Positions 23,319 through 36,323 of a DNA stretch of 64,000 nt are shown one piece after another. Within the stretch, counting starts at the first letter, position 1; every line of letters begins with the position of its first letter. This DNA is from Pseudopithomyces maydicus. Taxonomy: Eukaryota > Ascomycota > Dothideomycetes > Pleosporales > Didymosphaeriaceae. The translations under genes were made by a program, and so were the position numbers. The notes under the pieces were generated by a model. It was not told the DNA's origin and made no database searches. It saw only the letters and a list, made by a program, of their open reading frames with translations. Location of the stretch: NCBI GenBank assembly GCA_026873275.1, contig JANTUC010000003.1:2542001-2606000 (forward strand), given 5' to 3'.

Positions 23319-24718
23319 TCTCACCATTGAGGAGGGTATCTTTGAGGTCAAGTCCACTGCTGGTGACACCCATTTGGGTGGTGAGGACTTTGACAACCGT
23401 CTGGTCAACCACTTTGTTAACGAGTTCAAGCGTAAGCACAAGAAGGTATGCAAATCCAATTTCCTTGTCCTGAAATGCCTCCTGGGTCAACACAGATGCT
23501 AACAATTTTTTAGGATCTCACCTCCAACGCCCGCGCTCTCCGCCGTCTCCGCACTGCCTGCGAGCGTGCCAAGCGCACTCTCTCCTCCTCCGCCCAGACC
23601 TCGATCGAAATCGACTCCCTGTTCGAGGGTATTGACTTCTACACATCCATCACCCGTGCTCGTTTCGAGGAGCTGTGCCAGGACCTCTTCCGCTCCACTA
23701 TGGAGCCCGTCGAGCGCGTCCTCCGTGACGCCAAGTGCGACAAGTCCTCCGTCCACGAGATCGTCCTCGTCGGTGGTTCTACCCGTATCCCCAAGATTCA
23801 GAAGATGGTCTCCGACTTCTTCAACGGCAAGGAGCCCAACAAGTCCATCAACCCTGACGAGGCTGTCGCTTATGGCGCTGCTGTCCAGGCCGCTATCTTG
23901 TCTGGTGACACTTCTTCCAAGTCCACCAACGAGATCCTTCTCTTGGACGTCACCCCTCTGTCCGTCGGTATCGAGACTGCTGGTGGTGTCATGACCCCTC
24001 TCATCAAGCGCAACACCACCATCCCCACCAAGAAGTCCGAGGTCTTCTCCACCTTCTCCGACAACCAGCCCGGTGTGCTTATCCAGGTCTACGAGGGTGA
24101 GCGTGCCCGTACCAAGGACAACAACTTGCTTGGAAAGTTCGAGCTTACTGGCATTCCCCTGCACCTCGCGGTGTTCCTCAGATCGAGGTTACCTTCGACA
24201 TGGACGCCAACGGTATCATGAACGTCTCTGCCCTCGAGAAGGGTACCGGTAAGACCAACAAGATCGTCATTACCAACGACAAGGGCCGTCTGTCCAAGGA
24301 CGAGATCGAGCGCATGCTTGCTGAGGCCGAGAAGTACAAGGCTGAGGATGAGGCTGAGGCCGCCCGTATCTCTGCCAAGAACGCTCTTGAGTCGTACGCC
24401 TACTCTCTGCGCAACACTCTCTCCGACTCCAAGGTCGATGAGAAGCTTGAGGCTGGTGACAAGGAGAAGCTCAAGTCTGAGATCGACAAGGTCGTCCAGT
24501 GGCTCGACGACAGCCAGCAGGCTACCAAGGAGGAGTATGAGGCTCAGCAGAAGGAGCTTGAGGCTGTTGCCAACCCCATCATGATGAAGTTCTACGGAGC
24601 TGGCGGTGAGGGTGGCATGCCCGGTGGCATGCCCGGCGGTGCTGGCGGCTTCCCCGGTGGTGCTCCTGGCGGCGCCGCTGGCCACGATGACGGACCTACC
24701 GTCGAGGAGGTCGACTAA
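22699..24718 (+). CDS. ssa1: Cytosolic Hsp70 chaperone, SSA type (one apparent base deletion)
   Basis: An ATP-dependent chaperone of the cytosol and nucleus. Exon 1 (22699-23445) encodes the start of the nucleotide-binding domain (GIDLGTTYSCVG, NDQGNRTTPSFVAF, IINEPTAAAIAYGLD, IFDLGGGTFDVS). A 68-nt intron with GCTAAC branch precedes exon 2 (23514-24718), which has VLVGGSTRIPK, the substrate-binding domain and a GGMPGG-rich tail ending in EEVD, the TPR-cochaperone signal of cytosolic forms. The frame breaks at CCCC 24156-24159, right after KFELTGIP. One more C restores PAPRGVPQIEVTFD and gives 650 residues, the usual length. An intact, conserved gene otherwise, with very high codon bias, so the break is unlikely to be real. 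Confidence 0.96.
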
Positions 24719-25301
24719 GCGTCTCGCATCAGACCTGGGTCGTGCAATTCCTTTCTTCCTTCCGCATAGATGGTCATGTTTTGGGTGGCAGTCATCGGAG
24801 TTCTTTGGGGCATTAGCCATTTCACGGTTTTCTTCTAATTGCATCGGACGAATAACGATCACGATTGGTAGGAAAAGTTTTCAGATAGCAGGATGACATG
24901 TATGTATCCTAATTCCACGGGCCTGGTAATACCAGGACTCGAATGAGAAAGATTCAAAAATACTGTTTCACATGATGATTGTGATGTTTTGCATGATTTG
25001 GTGACATGGTACCTGTTACCATTGTTGTTGCTATGTACATTATACTATACACGTTATTCTAACAGTCTTTGTCGCATATGCCTTGAACCCACAGATTCAT
25101 CCCCGGTTATTGAGAAGGGAGTTGAGAAGGACTTCTATACACCTAATTGCCATTCCTCGGGCAACACATCGGCCTAAACCCAGGCTCTATTGTACAACTC
25201 ATTGCCATCCGAGGGCAACACACTGGCCTTAGATCACACCAATCCTATCTATCTTAGGCGACCTTGTAGTACTAACACGTTTGGGTATCTATTCCAACAT
25301 C
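24719..25301. other. 3' region between HSP70 and the Emi1-like gene
   Basis: The two flanking genes converge here. AT-rich 3' untranslated sequence of HSP70 comes first. No gene is seen apart from a diverged direct repeat near 25147-25231. Confidence 0.5.
25147..25231. repeat. Diverged direct repeat, two 31-bp copies
   Basis: Copies at 25147-25177 and 25201-25231 share TTGCCAT, GGGCAACACA and GGCCT(T)A with a period of 54 bp. Each copy contains a short TGCC...GGCA inverted repeat. No target duplication or coding content is visible. Confidence 0.55.
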
Positions 25302-25871
25302 TCAAGCCCCTTCCTCACTCTTCGTCTCCTCTCCAGCGAGTCGAAACGGCCTCTCGATCATCTCCATAGGGCCCCTCCTTCGCCACACATCCTCGCTGTT
25401 TGGCTGCTTCTTCAAGGCGGCCTCCTTCTCTCTATACCTCTCTCTTATCGCGTTGGCACGGCCCTCTCGCGAAGCGCCAGTCAAGGCCATGCAGAAGCGC
25501 CAGTCGGCCCAGTGCTCGCTGCAGGAGCGCAGGTGTCCATAGCGGTAGATGTCGTTGAAGTGGCCACCGAAGGATGAGCAGTAGAAGGCGGCGTCGAAGG
25601 CGGCGCGGCAGGACATTGTGGTTGGGAGCGAGGGGTCATCGTCTTGGACGGCGGTTGGGGGCGACGTGGACGAGGTGAGAGTAGGAGTGGGTGCGAGGTG
25701 CGGGAAGGCTTCGTTGAAAGATGCCTCATTTCTCGATTGCGCGTCTTGGGTGGGTGCAGCTGCGGGTGCGGGAGCGGATGCGGGTGCAGGCTCCGACCGT
25801 ATGGGTATCGAGGTCGGTGTGGGTTGTTGCGGCTCGGCTTTGCTGGACGATGATGACCATAGCCAGCCCAT
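25302..25871 (-). CDS. emi1: Emi1-like DUF3128 protein, twin CX9C
   Basis: A single-exon protein of 189 residues. Residues 1-85 are a low-complexity Ser/Pro/Ala region. The core then carries two CX9C motifs, CRAAFDAAFYC and CSEHWADWRFC, linked by the conserved SFGGHFNDIYRYGHLRS. This matches the DUF3128/Emi1 family, whose yeast member is needed for early meiotic gene induction. Twin CX9C proteins are commonly imported into the mitochondrial intermembrane space by Mia40 oxidation, which I infer here. The tail is charged. It is divergent to VPS13 with 0.8 kb between starts. Confidence 0.85.
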   Translation of the reverse strand: MGWLWSSSSSKAEPQQPTPTSIPIRSEPAPASAPAPAAAPTQDAQSRNEASFNEAFPHLAPTPTLTSSTSPPTAVQDDDPSLPTTMSCRAAFDAAFYCSSFGGHFNDIYRYGHLRSCSEHWADWRFCMALTGASREGRANAIRERYREKEAALKKQPNSEDVWRRRGPMEMIERPFRLAGEETKSEEGA

Positions 25872-26683
25872 GTTGCCTGTGTGGTGTGTGTCTGTCGAGC
25901 CGGTCTCGATGCAAGAAGAGCGGGCTCTCTAACGCCTGGCCAATTCTTCGGTCGGGTCGGTCGATGGGGTGTCTCGGGCGGGATTGTATATCTCGATGCG
26001 GCGTCGATGAGAGAGGGTGGGTGCGTCGGGTGATACAGTCGTGTCGCGGTTGCCAGTCCAGGTGCGAAGGATGGAGACGTGGTCGGATGAGACGCGCAGG
26101 CGCTGAATTGGGGCGGTCGAGCTACTCCAACGGGCTCCCGAGCATACAGATGCAATCGTCGTCAAATTTCTGGAACAACCACTACAGACCCCCGGCGCGT
26201 CGGTACACGGGCCCCAGTTACAAGCGGCCGTGTGTTTTTCCAGACTAGTTGCCCCATACGTCATGCATTGGGGCTGCATCTGACCTGCGGGCGATCAATC
26301 CTACGCACCATCGCTGCCTGTGCTGCTCATCATTCTTTCCTGCAGCGTCGTTGCTATTCCTGTGCGGCTGTACGCCTCTTTCCAATTGTATTAATTACGC
26401 CCCAGGCCTCCGACGTCTCAAGCTCAACGACAGGCCAGCCCAGACCGAGCGCGAGCACACACCGCTACAGGACCTTCCCCGTGTCCCCTCCTTTGCTCGG
26501 CCCACCGTGTACATACATAGCTTACGATACCCTCCTCTGCGTTGTTATGCTTGACTGCCACAGTTCCCTATGACTTCACGACTTGACACGCCCTAACGAA
26601 TAATTTCTCGAACCCCGCAACCGACCTCCCCGCCTCTCGTATCGAACCCGTCCCGACCTGGGTAACGGTCGCTCGCCGCCGCC
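25872..26683. other. Shared upstream region of the Emi1-like gene and VPS13
   Basis: About 0.8 kb separates the divergent start codons. Short frames are present on both strands but none is convincing. Pyrimidine-rich leader sequence precedes the VPS13 ATG. Confidence 0.5.
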
Positions 26684-29600
26684 ATGCTCGAGGGCCTCGT
26701 TTCCAACCTGCTGAACAGGTTTCTGGGCATGTATGTCCAGAACTTCGACCCTAAACAGCTCAACGTCGGTATCTGGTCCGGCGACGTCAAGTTGCGTGAT
26801 CTCGAGCTCCGTCGCGAGGCTCTTGACCAGTTACACCTACCCCTCAACGTGGTCGAAGGACATCTCGGCTCTCTCACACTCTCTATACCTTGGTCAAATC
26901 TACGGGGAAAGCCCTTGAAGGTCAACATTGAGGATGTTTATCTGCTGGCCGCCCCCAAGGAGGATGCTGACTACGATGCTGATGAGGAGGAGCGCAGGGC
27001 ACACGCGGTCAAGATGGAGAAGTTGGACAGCGCTGAGCTGCTGAAAGAGCGAAATACCGAGGGCATGAGTGCCGAGGAGCAGCAGAAGAACCAGAGTTTC
27101 ACGGCAAGCTTGGTTACGGCTATCGTGGACAATGTCCAGGTCACCGTCAAGAACATCCATATTCGATACGAAGACTCAATAGCTGACCCAGGTCATCCAT
27201 TTGCCCTTGGCCTTACGCTCTCCGACTTCAGCGCCATCAGCACTGATGAGAACTGGAAGCCGACCTTCATCCAAGGCACTGCAAGCTCCACCCACAAACT
27301 TGCGACGCTCGGTTCGCTCGCAATATACTGGGATACCGATGCGAAACTCATCGGCACTGGTAAGGGTAGCCAGAGCAAGGATGAGCAAGAGATCGACCAC
27401 AACGAATTTCTCGAGAAGGTGCGCAGCATGATAGTGAGAGGCGAAAACCCCGACCTCGGTGACCACCAATTCATCTTGAAACCCATCAGTGGGCGAATGG
27501 GCCTTGAGATGGATAAGACTGGCAAAACAGACAGGCCTAAAATGAAGGCGCGGCTGTTGTTTGACGAACTCGGTTTCATCATCGACGAGGATCAATATCG
27601 CGATGCACTGATGCTTGTCGATCTGTTCCACTACTTTATTAGGCATCAAGAGTACAAGAAATTCCAGCCCAAATCTTCACCGAAAGAAGACCCCGCAGGG
27701 TGGTTCCGATTTGCAGGCCAGGCAGTGCTGGACAAGATCCACGAGCGGAATCGAAAATGGAGTTGGGATTACTTCAAGGAACGCCGAGACGACCGCATAC
27801 GCTACATCGAATTGTTCAAGAAGAAGAAACGAGATGAGAAACTTACTGCGGACGAAACTGAAGCTCTCGACAAGCTTGAGCGGAAATTGACCTACGAAGA
27901 TCTTCGTTTCTGGCGATCTCTCGCTCGCAATCAACTGCGGAAGGAGAATGTTGGTGTAAAGAAGCCGCCACCGAAGCAAGGTTGGGGCTCATGGATTTGG
28001 GGCTCTAAGCAGGAGGAAAACAATGAGGACAACACCCAGATGACAGACGAACAGCGCAAGGAGTTGTATGACGCCATTGACTGGGATGAAAAGAATGCGA
28101 TCGCCGAATCGGTCGATATGCCTAAGGAATACGTGAAGATGGAAGTCAACATGAGCCTGCGAACAGGTAGCTTCACACTCAAGCGAGATCCTCATGGCCA
28201 AGCGAAAGAGATACTGCGTCTCCTGTTTGATAGTTTCAGCACGCAATTTTTGCAACGCACAGATTCCATGTTCGTCAAGGTTGCTCTGGAGGGCATGCGC
28301 TTGTATGATGGTACTACTGAAGGTAGCCTGTTCCCTCAACTTATCACAATCAAAGATGCACCACCTGTCCCCGATGACAAGCGTATCGAGGAGCTCAACG
28401 ACGATGAGACGACCAAAGATGGTGATGGTGATGAAGAAGACGAAGAGCAAGAGGATCCGTTTTTCCAACTCGCTTTTGAGAAAAACCCGATCGATGGGAG
28501 TGCCGATACAGCATTGACCATGAAGCTGAAAGGCATGGAATTCGTGTACAACCCGAAGTTTGTTGTTGAAGTAGCTAAATTCTTCAAACCCCTGAGCGGC
28601 ACATGGAATCTATTGGTGCTCTCATGGAGACTGCTGGTGCTACCGTGGAGGGTATACGGCAACAGACACGCGCTGGTCTGGAGTTTGCTCTGACCGAGCA
28701 CAAGACCATCAACGCTCAGCTCGACCTACAAGCACCTCTCATCATCATCCCTGATTCCGTGACCAAGGAATCAAGCAACTGTCTAATTTTGGATGCTGGT
28801 CATATAAGCGTCACGAGCGAGTTGGTTGATAAAGCTACACTAAATGACATACAATCAAAACAGAAACAGCAATACACCGAGGAAGACTTCAAGCGCCTAG
28901 AAGCTCTCATGTATGACAAGTTTCTCCTTAAGCTCGATTCAACCCAAGTCCTAATCGGTCCCTCTATTGAAGAGACTCGCGCACAACTTGAGGAGGGTGC
29001 AACTTCGAAGAGCTTGCACATTGTTGACAGGATCAATATGGATTTCAAGATTGAGATTTGCATCGTCCCCAAAGCGACAGACCTGACCAAATTCCGTATA
29101 GGAGGCAATCTCCCAGTGCTTCATGCGTCAATCTCAGATACCAAGTACAAGAACCTGATGAAGTTGATCGATGTGGCAATACCGAAATTCGACAACGATC
29201 AACCAGCCAAACAGGTCACAGAGGGGGCGAAGGGTCCATCAAACTTGAAGCCTACCAGCGAAGCGAAATCGAACACTGACCCGCTTGGCCGACCTAGGTC
29301 TAAATCGTTCCAGTTCGCTGCACAGGAACATGAGCTCGTCATGGAAGAAGACACCGACAGCGTAAATGACGAGAAGTTTGAGGATGCACCAGAAGCCAAG
29401 CCAAAGAATGATATCAACATTCACCAGCGTAATTTTGAGTTCAACTTTACCGTCGACAAGCTTCAGGGTTCTTTGTACAAGTCAGATCCGGAAGGTAAAA
29501 AGGACGACCAGCTGTTGGTTGAGCTCATTGCAGAGCATTTCGACCTTAGCTTCTATCAAGAGCCTTTTGAGATGGTTGCAGAAGTGAGCTTGAAGTCTTT

Positions 29601-32600
29601 GGCTGTGGAGGATCATGTCGAACAAGACCCGTTGCCTGAGTTCCGCAACATCATCACTTCGGAGGATGCCTCTACCACAGAACAGAAAGACCTGTTCTCG
29701 TTGAAATTCGTCAAGGTCAACAAAGAGTCACCCGAATTCCAGAGCAAATACGAGGGCATCGCTTTGAATTTAGACGTTGCAGTGTCCACTATTAACCTCA
29801 TAGTCACACGAAGGACTCTGCTGACGCTTTTGGACTTTGTGTTGATCACCTTCACGAACCCTGGGCAGCCACAGAATCAACAATCACAGATTGCTGACAA
29901 GACGGGTGATAATCAGCAGCCTGCACAAGCCCCACCACAGGACCAAGACAAAATTCGCATCCGAGCTGAACTCAAGCGCATAGCAGTGATTCTCAACAAC
30001 GATGGCATAAGACTGGCTACATTGAGTTTGAACTCTGGTGAAGTCGGAATATTCCTGCACGGCAAGACCATGCGCATTGGTGGACAACTTGGCAACTTGT
30101 CGTTGATCGATGATGTCAACCAAGGCGTGTCGGAGGAGTCTCCTCTGCGCCAGCTGGTTACTATCGAGGGCAAAAATTTGGCCGATTTCAGCTACGAGAC
30201 ATTTGACAGCGAACTCGACAGTTACCCTGGTTACGATGCATCTGTAGCACTGAAAACTGGGTCAATCAAGATCAATTTCCTCACCGAGCCGTTCCGAAAG
30301 ATCATGGAGTTCGCTGTCAAGTTCGGGAAGATGCAGGCCATCTTCAATGCTGCACGGCAAGCGGCAGCCAACCAAGCTACCCAGATTCAGGAGAGGGCGA
30401 CCAAGTTCCATTTTGACATCACAATTAGCACGCCTATTGTTGTGTTCCCTAGGATGGTCGTGTCGGACAAGCCGGAGCGCGATACATTGACTGCCAATCT
30501 GGGTGAAATTTACGCCAAGAACAAATTTGATCCTCTTGACGACTCTGAAGGCTCGGACGTCGCTAACAAAATCACTGCTGGTATTCGTAACATCAAGCTG
30601 ACATCCAAGCTTCACTATGAAGATGATAGATCTGAGGATCTAGAGCTCATCGACAAGGTGGATCTTGATTTCAACATTACCATGGTGGAGCACAGGCCTG
30701 GACAACAACGGCCTGATCTTGAAATTGATGGAAGCATGTCAAACATCAATTTGAAGATCACTCCACAGCAGATGAAATTTGCGTTGGAGTTGTCTCGATC
30801 CATTCCAACCGCTTTTGCGATGGATTCGGACAACTTAGAACAGGACATTAGCCAGGAGCTTCCGGATTCGACCACGGGACCAGCAAGAAGGCTGACTGAT
30901 AAGGAACCGCCTTCTCAGGAATCGCCAAAAGACCTTGTAGCAAGTCAGGGCCCCGAGTTGCACACGGATGACAACAAGTGGACGAAACTCGATTTTGTTT
31001 TCAAGGTCGGCGCAATCGGCCTGGAGCTCATCAAATCTGAGGAAGGCGAACCAGTTGGCGACATTGAGGCTGCCAGTTTGTCAAAGTTCTCCCTGAACGA
31101 AACCAACATCAAGCTGCGCATGATTAGCGACGGTGCTATGGAGGCTGAACTTGTCGTTCAGTCATTCACAATCCGTGATAGCCGGACCCAGGGCACGAAC
31201 AAGTTCAGGAAGATCATGTCATTGATCAATAACGACGTCAAGCAACAGTTTATGGCGAGTGTTTCGATTTCGGGTGGTCAGCAGAAGAGCTTGATTGCAC
31301 TTCTCACTATTGATAGTCCCAGAATCATCTTGGCCCTGGACTACCTTTTCGCGTTGCAAGCCTTCGCCAACGCGGGGTTGGCTACCGACGAGCCTCTTGC
31401 TATTGAGGATGATACTGAACCCGATGATGTCGATAGCGACTCTGACATTATGTCTCCAGACGGATCGCGATCTCCAATCAAGCCAGGCGCTGAGCAGGAG
31501 AACAATAATGCGATGGATATCTCTTTCCGCGTTAATCTCGTGGACGCACAAGTTGTTCTCCTTGCTAATCCTGCTCTGTCAAATTCAGAAGCCATTGTTT
31601 TAGGTACTAAGCAAGTACTTGTATCCAAGCAACAAGCCATGACTCTACAAGTCGACAAAGTCGGCATGTTCTTGTGCCGTATGGATCGTTTCGAAACGAG
31701 CAGGATGCGCATTCTCGATGACTTCAGCGTCCAGACAGCCCTTGACATGCGAAACCAAGGCAAGAATTCATCACTAATGAGTATTCATGTCGATATCGAA
31801 CCTCTCGTGCTGCGTTTGTCTCTGCGCGATATCCTGCTTGCGATGCAGATTGTAAATCGCGCTTCCGCTATGTCGGGGGCCAACGACGACAAGAAGATGG
31901 CCGAAGAGAGCCCACAGAAGATCAAGCAGGGCACTCCATCCAAGAAGCCGAAGTCCACAGTAGGCAAGGCGAGCTCCTCGAAACCGTTGGCTCGATCTCT
32001 GGCGCCGACGAAGAGGACAAGCCAGCCCGACGCCTCGCTACAGCCGCCACGTCCCGGCCAGGGCTCCACTGTGCTCAAGCGCGAGGAAATGAATGTGAAT
32101 ATTGAGGGTATTCGTGTTGTGTTGATCGGAGATGTTCACGAAATGCCACTGCTTGACTGGCGGGTGAAGAAGTTTGGCGTTGACGTGCGAGATTGGTCGG
32201 GTGCATTGACCGCCGATACTTCAATCGACACTCTCATCAACGTGTACAACTTTTCCAAATCTGCCTGGGAGCCTTTGATTGAGCCGTGGCAGCTCGGCTT
32301 CCACATGTCCAAGGATCAGAACCCTGATAGACTGGGATTGGAGCTGTACTCGCGCAAAGCTATGGAACTTACGGTGACGGCCGCCACAATCGCCTTGGCT
32401 TCCAAGTCTTTCGACTTCCTTACAACAGACGAGGATATACTGTCAAAGCCTCGCGGCAATGATGCACCATATCGCATCCGTAATTACACAGGCTTCAATC
32501 TCGACGTCTGGGCAGATGGCAAGGACACAAACGAAGGTTATGCTACTAAGCTCGAAGACGGAAGTGAAGAGCCATGGCGTTTCGAAGATGCTTCAGCTAC

Positions 32601-35600
32601 GCGTGAGTCTCTGTCTACCGACGGTGCTACTGGAGTTCTGGGGATCAGACTTGAAGGTAGTGGATTCGACCCCATCCCACGGATACCTGTCCATCGAGAA
32701 GGCGAGTTCCTGTACAACCTCAAACCCAAGCAAGACCGAGTGCAACATCGTATATTGGTTGATGTGAAGCTCGGAGCCGACAACATCAAGAACATCACGT
32801 TCAGGTCTCCTCTCCTCGTAGAGAACAACACACAAATACCCATTGAGCTTGGTATCTACGACCCGGAGGCACGTCACATTCTGAAGATAGAAAAAGTGGC
32901 TCCTGGTGATGCAAGACCCGCGCCTGTGGGTGCAGCCTTCATGCACTCTCTTCTCATTCGTCCGGATCAGGGCTTCGGCTACGACTGGTCGAACGAGCAC
33001 TTGTACTGGAAGGACTTGCTCAAGCGCCCGACCAGAACTATTACCTGCCGCGGAGAGCAAGATGATCAATCGCCTCCTTTCTACTTCCAACTGCACGCTG
33101 CATTCGACAGAAAGGACCCATTGACGAATGTATATCCGTATATGCGGTTGCGTTTGGCTGCACCAGTCGAGATTCAGAACTTGCTGCCCTTCGATTTCAA
33201 GTATCGCATTTACGACAGCAACACTAAAAAGGACTGGACAAATTTCCTCAGGAAAGGTGGCGTGAGCCCAGTTCATGTGGTGGAGTTGTCTCATCTGCTC
33301 CTTCTTAGTGTCGATTTGCAGGATACCCCTTTCAAGGCAAGCAAGTTCGGCATCATCAATTCCACAGACCGCGAGAGCTTTAGGAGAGAGAAAACTCTGG
33401 AATTGAAGGATAATAACGACCTGACTCTTCATCTGAATATGCACTTCTAGTAAGTTACCAATTCCGATGTTATCGTTCTGTTACTAACTTATTCAGCAAC
33501 TATCCCAACGGGGGCGGCTCTTTCAAGGTTACGATCTACAGCCCATACATCATTCTCAATCGTACGGGTCTAGAATTGGATCTACGTGCGAAGCAGTTCA
33601 TGGGACAGGCTCGCGCAGCTGCCGGACAAGGCATTTTCGCCGATGAACAAGGAGATACTGGCAAGCCATTGCCTTTGATGTTTTCTTTCCCCACACAAGA
33701 CAAGAAGAACCGTGCTTTGCTAAAGGTCGGAGATGCCAGTTGGAGTAAACCGCAGAGTTTGGATGCAATTGGAAGCAACTACGCGGTTGCTCTCCCATCC
33801 ACAAATGCCCGATCTGACATGCATCTGGGTGTCAGCGTTGGTGAGGGTGAAGGCAAGTTCAACTTGACAAAGATTGTGACTGTCACTCCTCGCTTCATCA
33901 TCAAGAACAAGATGAAGGAGGAAGTTAATATCCGGGAGCCTGGATCTTCCGACTGGATGACCGTCAAGGATGGCGAATTACTGCCTCTGCGATGGCTGCG
34001 ACAAGGCGGAGCACCACAGATTTCACTTTGCTACCCTGGTGTTAACAACCAGTGGTCGTCTCCTTTCAACATATCAAACGTCGGCAATGTCCATGTTAAG
34101 TTGTCTAAGGCTGGTCAGCGTCAGAAATTAGTCCGTGTCGACATCCTTATGGAAGGCGCGACAATCTTCGTCCATATCAGTGTCGAAACTAAGCACTGGC
34201 CGTTCTCTTTTAAGAATTTGAGCGATCAGGAGTTCTTGTATTGGCAAGCGAACCCGAATCTGGATGAAGATGAAGACGACAGAGGTACAGGATTCCGACC
34301 AATTCGATACCGTCTTCCGCCTCGAAGCATCATGCCTTATGCATGGGATTTCCCGGCTGGCAAGAACAAGGAAATTGTCCTAAGCGCCAACGGACGAGAG
34401 CGCAATGTCAAACTCGCTGAGATCGGTAACCTGATCCCATTCAAGCTACCTCCGGCCCAAGGTCAGCGACAAAAGATCATCGACCTAAATGTAGTTGCCA
34501 GCGGACCTACACAGACGCTGGAGCTGTCCAACTACAAGCAATCCAAGAGTTTGTACAAGCAGAAGTCTGGCACGGCCTCATCGTCAACGGCTGGCGGATT
34601 TGAAGTCAAGGACATGGATACGGATGTCACGTTTAAGGCGCAACTTCGTCTTGCTGGAATTGGCATATCTCTTGTCAACAGACATCTCAAGGAGCTTGTT
34701 TATCTAACGTTACGAGATATCGAGCTCAAGTATTCCGACTCGTCGCTCTATCAGATGGTGAACTTACACGTCAAATGGATTCAGATCGACAACCAATTGT
34801 ACGGAGGAATATTCCCTATTCTCTTCTACCCAAGTGTGGTACCGAAGACTGGGAAGGAGATGGAAGCACATCCCATCTTCCAGACAAGCATCACCAGGGT
34901 CAAGGACGATTCCTACGGTGTCCTTTACATCAAATACTTCACCATTCTTCTTCAGCAAATGACACTGGAGATTGATGAAGACTTCATTTTCGCCATGCTT
35001 GACTTTGCGAAAATCCCAGGCGCTTCGTGGTCAGAAGAGAAAGAGGGCAAATTATGGGATGAGTCGCTGGATATTCCGGAGCCGAAACAGGAGCAGTCAG
35101 GGCAAGACGTCTACTTCGAACTTCTACATCTCCAGCCAATGCAGATCGATTTGTCCTTCGTCCGGACAGAGCGCATCAATGCTGAAGATACAATGACTTC
35201 TTCTAACCCCCTCATGTTCGCTGTTAACGTTCTCACCATGTCCATTGGCAACGTCAACGATGCGCCTGTGCGTTACAACGCGCTCATGCTTGAAAACGTA
35301 CGCGTGTCGACTGATGCATTGATCGCGAACATCAAAAACCATTACGTACAAGAGTCACTGCGCCAGGTACACGTAGTCATTGGATCTGCTGATTTCTTGG
35401 GTAATCCTGTGGGTCTCTTCACCAACGTCAGTTCCGGCGTTGCCGATATCTTCTACGAGCCGTACCAGGGCCTGGTTAAGTCCGATCGTCCAGAAGAACT
35501 TGGAATTGGCATCGCCAAGGGTGCATCGAGTTTCGTCAAGAAGTCTGTCTTCGGTTTCTCGGACAGTATGGCCAAGTTCACAGGCAGCATGTCAAAGGGT

Positions 35601-36323
35601 CTATCTGCTGCAACGCTCGACAAGGAGTTCCAGGACCAGCGCCGCATGTCTCGTTCTCGTAACAGGCCAAAGCATGCGTTGTATGGTATTACAGCAGGCG
35701 GTAACGCCTTCGCAAGCAGTCTTGCGAGCGGTCTGGGTGGCCTTGCGCGTCACCCGATCCAGGGCGCAGAGAAGGAAGGCGCCCTAGGCTTTGTCAAAGG
35801 TGTTGGCAAAGGCCTTCTAGGCGTACCCACGAAAGCCGCCATCGGTGCTTTCGACCTCGCTTCTAACATGGCCGAGGGTGTCCGCAACACGACGACTGTT
35901 TTTGACCAAGAGGGTCTCGACCGTGTCCGCCTCACGCGCTTTATTGGACAGGACGGCATTGTCCGGCCTTACTCGCAGCGCGAAGCCCTCGGACAGTTCT
36001 GGCTCAAGACTCTTGACAACGGAAAATACTTCAATGAAGACTACATTGCGCATCTCGAGATACAAGGCAAAGACATGCTCGTCATGCTGACATACAACGG
36101 CATCTTGATGGTCAGGACAAGAGCGTTGCGCACGGAGTGGGATGTACCGCTCAAGGACATTCAGACTATCAGCAAGGAGAGGACAGGCATGGGCATTACG
36201 TTGAAGGGTGGGACTAATGGGCCATTCATTCCTGTGGCTGATGAGGCGAGTAGGAATTGGTTTTATAGGCAGGTTGCTGTGGCGGTTAATGCGTACAATG
36301 ACCGATGGAATGCCAAGGGATAA
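26684..36323 (+). CDS. vps13: VPS13 bridge-like lipid transfer protein (one apparent base deletion)
   Basis: VPS13 is a rod-shaped protein with a hydrophobic groove that moves phospholipids between membranes at contact sites. The N-terminal chorein domain is clear (MLEGLVSNLLNRFLGMYVQN; KPLKVNIEDVYLLA). The long repeat body follows, then the VAB/SHR-binding region around residues 1,900-2,500. The ATG2_C-like block GNPVGLFTNVSSG with FYEPYQGLV lies near residue 2,890, and a C-terminal PH-like region ends the protein. A 47-nt intron lies at 33450-33496 (branch ACTAAC). The frame breaks at CCCC 28589-28592 near residue 635. One more C turns KFFKPL... into KFFKPPERHMESIG and gives 3,197 residues, normal for fungi. 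The overlapping 28603 ATG frame is therefore the same gene, not a second one. Confidence 0.96.

Noticed and set aside
22534..23505. 323-codon open frame antisense to HSP70 exon 1
   Set aside because: Long antisense frames over Hsp70 genes are a known effect of their codon bias. The sense strand is unmistakably Hsp70.
24156..24159. Programmed -1/+1 frameshift in HSP70 and other genes
   Set aside because: The same kind of break is found in ten unrelated genes at plain C or G runs without slippery heptamers or conserved downstream structures; a sequencing error explains all.
28603..33450. Second separate VPS13-like gene starting at 28603
   Set aside because: It is the continuation of the gene starting at 26684; a single missing C at 28589-28592 separates them, and the Met is internal.
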